NCBI GenBank assembly: GCA_015655535.1
Contig: JAATEW010000271.1
Coordinates: 1 to 21,792, forward strand
DNA length: 21,792 nucleotides
From: Hyphomicrobiales bacterium
GTDB lineage: Bacteria > Pseudomonadota > Alphaproteobacteria > Rhizobiales > Beijerinckiaceae
Direction: 5' to 3'
The notes under the pieces were generated by a model, which saw nothing but the letters and a program-made list of their open reading frames with translations, did not search any database and was not told the origin of the DNA. This document shows positions 7,539 through 14,445 of this stretch, piece by piece. Made by a program: the position numbers and the translations under genes. Every line of letters begins with the position of its first letter. The stretch's first letter is position 1.

Positions 7539-8099
7539 TCATAGGGTTCCGGCAGGATGCTTTTCTGATTCACGCGCGCCGAGCCGCGCGAGCGTTTCGT
7601 CGAGCGGCAAAGCAAGGGTCCAGATCAGATCCGCGATCGTTGCCGTATCGTCGAGATGCGCCGAAGGCAAGGGCGGCTTGGCACCTTGCGTGTCGGTCGC
7701 GAGTGCGCGGATGTCCGGATCTTCGGGATAAAGAAAGGGTTTGCCATTGGCCGCGCGATGCACTTCGATTTTTGCGTGCGGATCGCGCTTGAACCCTTCG
7801 ATCAGGATGAGATCGACGGGCGAGAGATGGCGCAAAAGCTCATCGAGGCGTGGCTCGGGCGCGCCGCGCAATTCATGCATCAAGGCCCAGCGGTTAGAGG
7901 AAGTTACGAGAACCTCGGTCGCACCCGCTTCGCGATGGACATAGGAATCCTTGCCGGGCTTGTCGACATCGAACGCGTGATGCGCATGTTTCAATGTCGA
8001 GACGCTGAGGCCGCGCGTCTTCAGCTCAGGAATGAGCTTTGCGATCAGCGTCGTCTTTCCGGCGCCGCTCCACCCGGCCAATCCGATGACGCGTGTCAT
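7539..8099 (-). CDS. mobB: Molybdopterin-guanine dinucleotide biosynthesis adaptor MobB
   Basis: The 186-residue protein has a perfect P-loop GWSGAGKTT at 9-17, the MobB-typical LKHAHHAFDVDKPGKDS at 37-52 and a Walker B-like DLILIEGFK at 96-104. MobB is a GTP-binding partner of MobA, which links GMP to Mo-molybdopterin to make the MGD cofactor used by DMSO-reductase-family enzymes, including formate dehydrogenases. The C-terminal 40 residues are longer than in the shortest family members but show no clear extra domain. Its ATG overlaps the upstream gene's stop by 4 bases (ATGA), and its stop abuts moeA. No mobA is in the window. MobB beside MoeA genes points to an MGD-type client enzyme rather than a xanthine oxidase-type one. 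Confidence 0.93.
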   Translation of the reverse strand: MTRVIGLAGWSGAGKTTLIAKLIPELKTRGLSVSTLKHAHHAFDVDKPGKDSYVHREAGATEVLVTSSNRWALMHELRGAPEPRLDELLRHLSPVDLILIEGFKRDPHAKIEVHRAANGKPFLYPEDPDIRALATDTQGAKPPLPSAHLDDTATIADLIWTLALPLDETLARLGARESEKHPAGTL

Positions 8100-10057
8100 G
8101 ACGAGGCTCCCAAAGGCGCGGGCGTGAAGCCGGTCGCGGCGAGCGCCATGCGGACGTCTTCGCTATGGAGAGCTTCAATAAACGCTGTCACGGCCGGCCG
8201 CTCGATACGGCTTTGAGCCACCGCGAAATCATAATGTTCTTCGGCGAGCGGAATGAAGCCGAGCCCATAGGCATCGGCCACGGGCTTGATCGCAATGCCC
8301 CAATCGGCACGCGCCTGCGCCACGGCGGCTGCGACTGCGTTGTGCGATTTCGGCTGGTTCCAATAGCCGTCCGGGCGTGCCGTTCCGAGCAGACGGTCGA
8401 TCAGGATGCGAGTGCCCGCGCCTTGATTGCGATTGACCATGTGGCAGGCCGGATCGGCCAGCGCGGCGGCTATGGCATCGGCAATGCTCTTGCCTTCAAA
8501 ACGCCGATCGCCGTGCCGGAAGACGAGGCCCTGCATGCGACGCCAGCCTTCGATGAGCGTGAGATCATCGTTGAGATAGGGCTTGTTATAGACTTCCGTT
8601 TGTGGGTCCATGAGATGCATGGGCGCGAGATCACATTCGCCGCGTTTCACCGCCGCGAGCCCACCCATGCTGCCGATGGCGACCGTGCGCACGCGGAAAC
8701 CTTCATCAGCGAGGCGGTCGATGATGGGCTCCAACCCGATGCAATGGCTGCCCATGATGGTGAGATCGGGCACGCGCACATGCGGATCGAAGAGCGTGAC
8801 TTGCATGCGTGTGCCTTCCGGCAAATGCTCTGACAAAGCATCGACCGTCAAAAATCCATCGGCCTGCGAGAAGGCCGAAACGGAGCCCGAACCTTTCGAC
8901 AAGGGAAAGGCATTCAGGCCCTCATTGCCCTCGGTTAACGCCACCATCACGAATTCGGTGCGGCCGAGATCGGAGATGACGCGCACCGGCGTCACTGCCT
9001 CAAGCGTTGAATCCATGCGCGCGGCGAGCCCGCTCATGGCGCGCAGCACGGGCACGACGAAATCGTGAAAGGTGAACATGGCGGAGGTCGGAAAGCCCGG
9101 CAGAATGACCACGGGCTTTCCATCGGCCACGGCGAGACATAAAGGCTTGCCCGGCTTCAAGGCGACGCCATGCGCGATGATGCCGGGTGCGCCTAGCCTT
9201 GCGACGATGCGATAGGTGAGATCGCCGGCGCTCTTCGACGTGCCGCCCGACAGGATCATCATGTCGCTTTCGGCGAGCGCCTTTCGCAGAGCCTCTTCGA
9301 GTGCGACGGGATCGTCCTTGATCGCGCCAATGAATTGAGGGGCGCCGCCGTTTTCGGTGACGGCGGCAGCAATGATCGGCCCGTTCGAGTCGTAAATCGC
9401 GGCGGCCTTCAATGCTTCGCCCGGCTGAACCAATTCGTCGCCGGTCGAGAGCACGGCGACGCGGGGCTTGCGATAGACCGGCACTTGCGCCAGGCCGCAG
9501 GCGGCGAGCATGCCGATCTCGCGCGAGCCGATCAGATCGCCATGGCGCAGCAGCGTTTCGCCAAGCGCAATGTCGCTGCCGGCGAAGCCGATGTTCTGGC
9601 CGGGCGCGACGGCACGGCGCACGAGAATGTTGCCGCCGCCCGGATCGGTATGCTCGACCATCACGACGGCATCGGCGCCGCGCGGGATCGGGCCGCCGGT
9701 TGCAATGGGTGTTGCACTATTGCGCGCGACTTCAAGCGAGGGCGGCGTGCCGCAGGCAATCGTCTCTTGATTAAGGACGAGCGTGACCGGCGCGGCATCG
9801 CTCGCGGCCTTGATGTCGTCGGCACGCAGCGCAAAGCCATCGACGGCGGAGCGGTCGAACGGCGGCACATCGATCGGGGCGCGCAATGTCCCGGCGAGAA
9901 TGCGGCCGAGGCTGTTTGCCAGTGAAACCTGCTCTATGCCGAGCGGCTTCATCGCGAGATGGCTTTGAAAGCGCTTAGCCGCCTCCTCACGCGACAGGAC
10001 AGACAGAAACTGTTCCTGTACGGGCGTTACGGGGCTTTGGTTTTTGCGGTCGCTCAT
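8096..10057 (-). CDS. MoeA fused to a C-terminal periplasmic-binding-protein-like domain
   Basis: The 653-residue protein has two parts. Residues 20-425 are MoeA-like, with RSAVDGFAL at 69-77, ATGGPIPRGAD at 119-129, STGDELV at 204-210, IYDSN at 221-225, ILSGGTSKSAGDL at 268-280, LKPGKP at 300-305 and LPGFPTSAMF at 319-328. Residues 430-645 form a substrate-binding-protein-like domain (PBP_like), with TIMGSHCIGLE, HLMDP and VNRNQGAGTR (541-550). No signal peptide is present, so the binding domain is cytosolic. The LPGNP loop of canonical MoeA is LPGFP here. Such fusions are known in bacteria and archaea and are annotated as molybdopterin biosynthesis proteins; the ligand of the binding domain (oxyanion or cofactor) is not established. 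It starts 2 bases after the upstream stop and overlaps mobB, so it belongs to the operon. Confidence 0.9.
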   Translation of the reverse strand: MSDRKNQSPVTPVQEQFLSVLSREEAAKRFQSHLAMKPLGIEQVSLANSLGRILAGTLRAPIDVPPFDRSAVDGFALRADDIKAASDAAPVTLVLNQETIACGTPPSLEVARNSATPIATGGPIPRGADAVVMVEHTDPGGGNILVRRAVAPGQNIGFAGSDIALGETLLRHGDLIGSREIGMLAACGLAQVPVYRKPRVAVLSTGDELVQPGEALKAAAIYDSNGPIIAAAVTENGGAPQFIGAIKDDPVALEEALRKALAESDMMILSGGTSKSAGDLTYRIVARLGAPGIIAHGVALKPGKPLCLAVADGKPVVILPGFPTSAMFTFHDFVVPVLRAMSGLAARMDSTLEAVTPVRVISDLGRTEFVMVALTEGNEGLNAFPLSKGSGSVSAFSQADGFLTVDALSEHLPEGTRMQVTLFDPHVRVPDLTIMGSHCIGLEPIIDRLADEGFRVRTVAIGSMGGLAAVKRGECDLAPMHLMDPQTEVYNKPYLNDDLTLIEGWRRMQGLVFRHGDRRFEGKSIADAIAAALADPACHMVNRNQGAGTRILIDRLLGTARPDGYWNQPKSHNAVAAAVAQARADWGIAIKPVADAYGLGFIPLAEEHYDFAVAQSRIERPAVTAFIEALHSEDVRMALAATGFTPAPLGASS

Positions 10058-10059
10058 CG

Positions 10060-11244
10060 CTAGATCTCTTCACCGCGAAGCAAAGTGCCGGCCGGATAGC
10101 CTTCGCTTTCGGGCGGCACGATATGCCAAGCTTGCGCGTGGGCCAGCGAATGCCATGGCAGATCGCCGGACGCCAAGGGCTCCCAGAGGGTTTTATCGTC
10201 GATCGATGCGCGGCGCAGCAAAACAATATCGCTGACGCCTGGGTTGGAGGTGATCTTGCGCGCGAGCGGCAAGATCTCGCCGGGTGTTCTGGGTGTCGCT
10301 GCCGCCATCTCGTGAAGACAAGGTTTTGCCAGCGCGAGCCAGACGGCAAAGGCGGCTTCGAGTCGCCCCGGCGCCATGATGACCGGAATTGAGCCGGAGG
10401 ATTTGGATATGAGCCCAAATCCCGCCGTCTCGCCCGGGTGCATCGCGAGCCCTTGGACCAGCACGGTCCCGACTTGAGCCAGTGCCGCGGCCGTGCAATC
10501 GCGGGTGCCGAAGCCTGTCCCGCCTATGGTGATGATGAGATCGCTATCGACCGCCGCCAGCTTCTGACTGAGAGTTTTGAGATCGCTCATATCGATGGCA
10601 AAGACCTCGGTCGAAGCGCCCAATGTCTTCGCCATGGTGCGAAAACCCGGGCCGATGAAATCGCCTTGCGGCAGATCGTTGCGCACGAAGATCGCGAGGC
10701 GCGGAATGCGGACATGGATCGTCTCAATGGCCGTCGTGCGAAACAAGGCGAGATGAAACGGATTGATCGCCTCGCCCGCCGCGATGATCGCGGCGCCTGC
10801 TTCGACATCGGCGCCTTGCCGCCGCGCGCCGTCGCCAGGCGTCGCTTGTGCCAATATCTCGATGGGCTGGGCGGTATCGCGCACGGCATGGGCGGGCAAG
10901 ATCGCATCACTCGATTGGGGAAGCCGATCACCGCATGACACCCATTGTGGTGGTGTCAGCGCGAAGGCGGGCGCATAGGCAGAGGCGCCGACGGTGTCGA
11001 GCGCCGCCACAGCGAAACCGTCGCGCAGCGCGATCGCTTCGGCCGGCACGGGGCAGGGCGCGACGACCGTTTCGGCCGCGGCATGGCCAATCGCCGCATC
11101 GGCCGGCATGGCCGTGCCTTTTACGGGAGCGCACAAGCCGAGCAGCGCATGACGCGCATCGTCAAGCACGCTCAGGCGATCGAAGCCGCGCCGGGCCGCA
11201 CTTGCCCCGGTCATGCTTGGCTTTGCGTCTCGAAATTCGCTCAA
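10060..11244 (-). CDS. Degenerate MoeA-like molybdopterin-binding protein
   Basis: The 394-residue protein has the MoeA order of domains, but key loops are altered. RDGFAVAAL at 74-82 stands for DGYAV, and RNDLPQGD at 188-195 where STGDE belongs. IGGTGFGTRD at 240-249 replaces TSGGVSMGEED, HPGETAGFG at 269-277 stands for KPGRP, and APGRLEAAF at 291-299 for LPGNPVA. It is therefore likely to bind molybdopterin, or to pair with another MoeA, without being a full Mo-insertion enzyme. The start is the first in-frame TTG (11244); ATG 11214 would remove 10 residues, and neither has a strong ribosome-binding site. It is the first gene of the minus-strand Mo operon, 2 bases before the fusion gene, and faces the tusA-like gene across a 73-bp promoter region. 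The family call is firm; the activity is not known. Confidence 0.82.
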   Translation of the reverse strand: MSEFRDAKPSMTGASAARRGFDRLSVLDDARHALLGLCAPVKGTAMPADAAIGHAAAETVVAPCPVPAEAIALRDGFAVAALDTVGASAYAPAFALTPPQWVSCGDRLPQSSDAILPAHAVRDTAQPIEILAQATPGDGARRQGADVEAGAAIIAAGEAINPFHLALFRTTAIETIHVRIPRLAIFVRNDLPQGDFIGPGFRTMAKTLGASTEVFAIDMSDLKTLSQKLAAVDSDLIITIGGTGFGTRDCTAAALAQVGTVLVQGLAMHPGETAGFGLISKSSGSIPVIMAPGRLEAAFAVWLALAKPCLHEMAAATPRTPGEILPLARKITSNPGVSDIVLLRRASIDDKTLWEPLASGDLPWHSLAHAQAWHIVPPESEGYPAGTLLRGEEI

Positions 11245-11317
11245 GATCCGCTATCTTTCTGGATATAGCTCGTGCGATCCGCTAAATTCGTGATCCACCA
11301 TATATGGAAATGCAGGA
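11245..11317. promoter_or_regulatory. Divergent promoter/operator region of the Mo-cofactor island
   Basis: The 73 bp between the two divergent operons hold a perfect 9-bp direct repeat GATCCGCTA (11245-11253 and 11276-11284, 31 bp start to start, about three helical turns). They also hold a third partial GATCC (11292-11296) and a perfect palindrome CCATATATGG (11298-11307). A CTATAT on the minus strand (near 11263-11268) resembles an alphaproteobacterial -10 element, but a matching -35 is unclear. The region does not contain a recognisable ModE box (CGTTATAT arms) or a Moco riboswitch. A shared regulator of both operons is an inference. Confidence 0.5.
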
Positions 11318-11563
11318 ATGTCTTTGGCAGACACGTTTTTTTCGCTCGATCTGATCGGCTTGAAATGCCCTTTACCGGTCTTGCGGACCCGCAAGGCCTT
11401 GCGCAAGCTAGCCGACGGAGATCGTCTGGATGTCGCCTGTACCGATCCTCTCGCCGTGATCGACATTCCGCATATGCTGCGGCAGACTGGCGACAGTTTG
11501 GAGGGCATGGACGAAAAGGACGATGTGGTGACCTTCCGTATTCGGCGCGTCAAGAAGGCTTGA
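11318..11563 (+). CDS. TusA-family sulfur carrier protein
   Basis: This 81-residue cytosolic protein matches the TusA fold in length and motif. After DLIGLKCPLPVLRTRKAL the CPxP box places the persulfide-carrying residue at Cys17, and Pro20 starts the first helix. TusA-like proteins take sulfur from a cysteine desulfurase and pass it on, to tRNA thiolation or to molybdoenzyme maturation. In E. coli TusA affects Moco-dependent enzymes and the pool of sulfur for FdhD. The neighbours (three MoeA-type genes, mobB, DUF2478) point to a Mo-cofactor role here. The start is uncertain: ATG 11318 directly follows AGGA with no spacer (a second GGA lies 9 bases upstream), whereas TTG 11324 is 6 bases after the same AGGA and would give 79 residues. 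It is followed 3 bases later by the DUF2478 gene. Confidence 0.88.
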   Translation: MSLADTFFSLDLIGLKCPLPVLRTRKALRKLADGDRLDVACTDPLAVIDIPHMLRQTGDSLEGMDEKDDVVTFRIRRVKKA

Positions 11564-11566
11564 GAG

Positions 11567-12166
11567 ATGAGCACGGAGCCTGTGAAGCTGCTGGCCGCGC
11601 TGGTCTTCGAGAACGGTGAGGATGCCAATCGCATCGTGGCCGATTTCGCGGCAGCGCTCGTGGCCGCGGGCACGCGGCTTTGCGGCTTCGTTCAGATCAG
11701 CGAAGACCTTGAGAATTGCGGCTGTAAGGATACCTATGTGCTCGATCTTGAAAATGGCGCGCGCACCAAAATCCTGCAGGATTTAGGGTCTGGCTCGCAA
11801 GGCTGCCGCGTCGACCCTTCGGCGCTGGTCGAGATCGGGCAACTTGTCTCGGAGGCGCTGACGCGCGCGCCCGAGCTTTTGATCATCAACCGCTTCGGGC
11901 GGTTGGAATCGGAAGGCATGGGGCTTCGCGACGAGATCGCCTCGGCTGCGCTCTCCGGCATTCCCACTGTCGTTTGCGTCTCGACGCGCTATCTTAAGGA
12001 TTGGCGCAAATTTGCCGCCGATCTTGCTCAGGAAATTCCCTGCGCGTCGGAGACGCTCCTCGCCTGGTGGCAGGAAGTTACGGGCGTGACCGCTCTTTCA
12101 GTCGGTGAGGGTGGCTGGCAAAGCCAGCCGGGCGAGGTGTCACTGTCTCGATCGGAAAGGCAGTAA
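11567..12166 (+). CDS. DUF2478 protein linked to molybdenum metabolism
   Basis: The 199-residue product fits the DUF2478 pattern. A nucleotide-binding-like start, LLAALVFENGEDANRIVADF, lacks a true P-loop. GSQGCRVDPSALVEIGQL follows at 77-94, and the most conserved block, LLIINRFGRLESEGMGLRDE, at 104-123. WW at 167-168 closes the family core. The family is found beside molybdenum transport and cofactor genes in Alphaproteobacteria and is related to THEP1-type NTPase folds; no reaction is established. Cys51 and Cys53 (NCGCKD) and Cys80 could bind metal or sulfur, which suits its tusA-like partner 3 bases upstream. The last 25 residues are low in conservation and include a perfect hairpin in DNA (12113-12129). 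A family member is near certain; the function is unknown. Confidence 0.85.
   Translation: MSTEPVKLLAALVFENGEDANRIVADFAAALVAAGTRLCGFVQISEDLENCGCKDTYVLDLENGARTKILQDLGSGSQGCRVDPSALVEIGQLVSEALTRAPELLIINRFGRLESEGMGLRDEIASAALSGIPTVVCVSTRYLKDWRKFAADLAQEIPCASETLLAWWQEVTGVTALSVGEGGWQSQPGEVSLSRSERQ
12113..12129 (+). other. Perfect hairpin in the 3' end of the DUF2478 gene
   Basis: GGCTGGC (12113-12119), loop AAA, GCCAGCC (12123-12129). A 7-bp GC-rich stem with a 3-base loop sits about 40 bases before the stop codon. No T run follows, so it is not a standard intrinsic terminator; it could stabilise the 3' end of the transcript. Confidence 0.45.
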
Positions 12167-12536
12167 CCCCCTCCATCCGCCTTGTCATTGCCCCTTGCTT
12201 GCGACGGGCATCGCTTCTTCGTTGGATCATGGCCAAGCCAATGCGTGGGACTCGATTCAAAATACGTCGCTGTCATCATCCAACCATACAGAAAATACAC
12301 GGCCTTAAAGCACGCCATGCCGAAACGGGACTGACGTTTGAAGAAATAAAACGCGGCAGGCGGATTGAAGAAGAGCTGCCTTGTTTATCGAATAGGTCGC
12401 TTGCCGCTTTTGGGCGCGTTTCATCTTGCGCCGGCGTTGGCCGGACCGGCTGAGCCTATCGAGGATGGTCGACACCGCCTCATCATCGACACGAAGCTTT
12501 GTCACGGTCACTTTTCTCTATCAGGAACATCCCGAC
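12167..12536. other. Intergenic region upstream of the PRC-barrel gene
   Basis: In these 370 bp I see no convincing gene, RNA gene or strong terminator. Small open frames on both strands lack ribosome-binding sites and family similarity. GGCAG (12355-12359) can pair with CTGCC near 12376-12380. The promoter of the PRC-barrel/MFS pair should lie here, but no clear -35/-10 pair was found. Confidence 0.45.
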
Positions 12537-13151
12537 ATGGGAGCTATTGTCTCGATGCTTGTGATAACGCTGCGCGCCTTTGTGACGCGGTGGTTGGTTA
12601 CCCTTGCCGTAGCCTTTCCGTATAACGCCTTCGCGCAGGACGCACCAACAGCCGCGCCCCCAGCCGCTACCGCGCCAGTTACGCCAAGCGCCGAAACGCC
12701 GCCGCCTAACGCGAGCCAGCCCAACGGCAACACCGAAACGCCGGCCGTTGTCATCAACGGGAAGACGGCTCAAACGCTTCTCGGCAAGCCGGTGCTCAGT
12801 CTTAAAGGCGAAGCTTTGGGACATATCGTCGATGTCATCGTCGATTCCACCGGCATGATGCGGGCGGCGATTATCGATTTCGGCGGCTTTCTTGGAGTCG
12901 GCACGCGAAAGATCGCGGTCGATTGGAGTGTGCTCCATTTTCCGCCGGATGGCAGCATGGACAAGCTGATCGCCGACCTGCCGCGGAATCAGTTGCAGAC
13001 CGCGCCAATTTTCAAGGAGGGTGAACCCATCGTTATCATGGGACGCGTGAGCACGGCGCCTACTGCAGCGCCTCCTCCAAGCGCACCCGCTCCACCTCCC
13101 GCGGCGCCGATAACACCGCCGCAGGCAAGCTCGGCAACACAGCAACCTTGA
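12537..13151 (+). CDS. Secreted PRC-barrel domain protein
   Basis: The 204-residue product starts with a basic, hydrophobic signal region (residues 1-33, cleavage likely after AFA before QDAPT). A Pro/Ala-rich linker (34-68) follows, then a PRC-barrel domain at about 78-150 (LLGKPVLSLKGEALGHIVDV, then AAIIDFGGFLGVGTRKIAVDW). The Pro/Ala tail at 172-204 is typical of envelope or periplasmic proteins. PRC-barrels are small beta barrels found in RimM, photosynthetic reaction-centre H subunits and many stress-associated secreted proteins. The precise role here is unknown. ATG 12537 is chosen because the signal peptide begins there and AGGA lies 10 bases upstream; the frame is open to 12426 but that part looks non-coding. 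Its stop overlaps the start of the MFS gene (TGATG), so the two are translationally coupled. Confidence 0.85.
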   Translation: MGAIVSMLVITLRAFVTRWLVTLAVAFPYNAFAQDAPTAAPPAATAPVTPSAETPPPNASQPNGNTETPAVVINGKTAQTLLGKPVLSLKGEALGHIVDVIVDSTGMMRAAIIDFGGFLGVGTRKIAVDWSVLHFPPDGSMDKLIADLPRNQLQTAPIFKEGEPIVIMGRVSTAPTAAPPPSAPAPPPAAPITPPQASSATQQP

Positions 13152-14437
13152 TGAACGTCGACGTCACGCAGCGGCCGATCGACTTGAAGAAGACGGAGTC
13201 GCAACGAACCTCAAAGACCATTCGTCTCTGGCCGATTTCGGAGCGGAGCAGCCGAGGCCTCGACTGGCTGGTTTTCTTCGTGGCCGATATCCAAACCGGA
13301 TTCGGCCCGTTCGTCGCTGTGTTTCTGACAACCCATAAATGGACCCAGGTTGATATTGGTCTTGTTCTGACGGTCAGCGGTCTCGTCAGCCTGGCCGGAC
13401 AGGTGCCCTTCGGAGCGCTTATAGACGCGATCCGTTCGATCCGCAGCGCGGCCGTTATCTCGCTCATCACGATAGGCGCCAGCGCATTTGTTTTCGCAGC
13501 CTGGCCTATCTTTCCGGTGGTGCTTGTCTCGCGCGTGTTTCACGCGGCGGCGAGCTGCGTATTGAGCCTTGCCCTCGTCTCGATCACACTCGGGCTTTTC
13601 CGCGACCGGGGAATGAGCGAGCGGCTTGGCCGCAATGCCGCCTTTGCCTCGGCGGGCACGGGTATTGCCGCCGCAGTCATGGGAGCTTGCGGTTATTATC
13701 TATCGAGCCGCGCGGTGTTCTTCCTGGCCGCCGCGCTGGTTTTACCCGCCCTTTTTGCGTTGTCGCGCATCAAAGTAGATGAAATCGGCCAGACGTCCGG
13801 AGCCTCGCGCGGCATCGTCGCTCATCCGGAGTCGCTTGCCGCGGGTCTCGCCGAGATTATCCGCAATCGGACGCTGATCGTTTTCGCGATATGCGTCGTG
13901 ATGTTTCATCTTGCCAATGCTGCGATGTTGCCGCTCGCGGCAAGCATGTTGACGCTGCGTTCGGGCGAGGGCGCAACAATTATGGTCGCCGCTGCGATCG
14001 TGGTTCCGCAATTCATCGTGATGCTGCTTTCGCCATGGGTGGGGCGGACGGCCCATGGTTTCGGGCGGCGTCCGCTTCTGATGCTTGGCTTCGGCGCACT
14101 CGTCCTTCGCGGTATTTTATTCGCTGCGATCAGCGAGCCCTATCTCCTTGTCGTCGCTCAAATTCTCGATGGCGTGTCGGCGGCGGCTCTTGGTGTCCTG
14201 GTGCCGCTGACGATCGTCGATCTCACCCGGGAACATGGGCATTTCAACCTGACGCAAGGCGTCGTCGGCTGCGGGATGGGTATAGGCGCCGCGATAAGCA
14301 CCACTCTTGCCGGCTATGTGGCGGATCATTTCGGCAGCCACTCGGCTTTCGACATGCTCTCCGTGCTCGCCGCCGCGGGCTTCGTCATCGTGGTTCTGGC
14401 GATGCCGGAGACGAAGCCGCGCCCGGAAACCGAATGA
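13151..14437 (+). CDS. MFS transporter, 12-helix, substrate unknown
   Basis: The 428-residue product is hydrophobic throughout, with about 12 helices. It carries the MFS loop between helices 2 and 3 (QVPFGALIDAIRSIR at 84-98), a second such loop (SPWVGRTAHGFGRRP, about 297-311), and a conserved stretch near the end, VDLTREHGHFNLTQG, that marks a Rhizobiales MFS group. No substrate can be assigned. The first 30 residues are polar and basic. I use ATG 13151, which overlaps the PRC-barrel stop by one base; TTG 13148 would add one residue. Coupling to a secreted PRC-barrel protein is the only functional hint. It converges with the glycosyltransferase gene, with 8 bases between stops. Confidence 0.85.
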   Translation: MNVDVTQRPIDLKKTESQRTSKTIRLWPISERSSRGLDWLVFFVADIQTGFGPFVAVFLTTHKWTQVDIGLVLTVSGLVSLAGQVPFGALIDAIRSIRSAAVISLITIGASAFVFAAWPIFPVVLVSRVFHAAASCVLSLALVSITLGLFRDRGMSERLGRNAAFASAGTGIAAAVMGACGYYLSSRAVFFLAAALVLPALFALSRIKVDEIGQTSGASRGIVAHPESLAAGLAEIIRNRTLIVFAICVVMFHLANAAMLPLAASMLTLRSGEGATIMVAAAIVVPQFIVMLLSPWVGRTAHGFGRRPLLMLGFGALVLRGILFAAISEPYLLVVAQILDGVSAAALGVLVPLTIVDLTREHGHFNLTQGVVGCGMGIGAAISTTLAGYVADHFGSHSAFDMLSVLAAAGFVIVVLAMPETKPRPETE

Positions 14438-14445
14438 GAGAATAA

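Noticed and set aside
9335..9925. Plus-strand 196-residue open frame opposite the MoeA fusion gene
   Set aside because: It is antisense to a gene with intact MoeA motifs and has no ribosome-binding site or family match.
11245..11317. Moco riboswitch or ModE operator ahead of the Mo-cofactor genes
   Set aside because: The gap is only 73 bp and lacks both the ModE CGTTATAT arms and any long structured RNA pattern.
12199..12453. 84-residue plus-strand open frame in the same gap
   Set aside because: No ribosome-binding site, no domain, and composition unlike the neighbouring genes.
12305..12511. Basic 68-residue minus-strand open frame in the 370-bp gap before the PRC-barrel gene
   Set aside because: It has a GTG start without a proper ribosome-binding site and no recognisable domain; the region looks non-coding on both strands.
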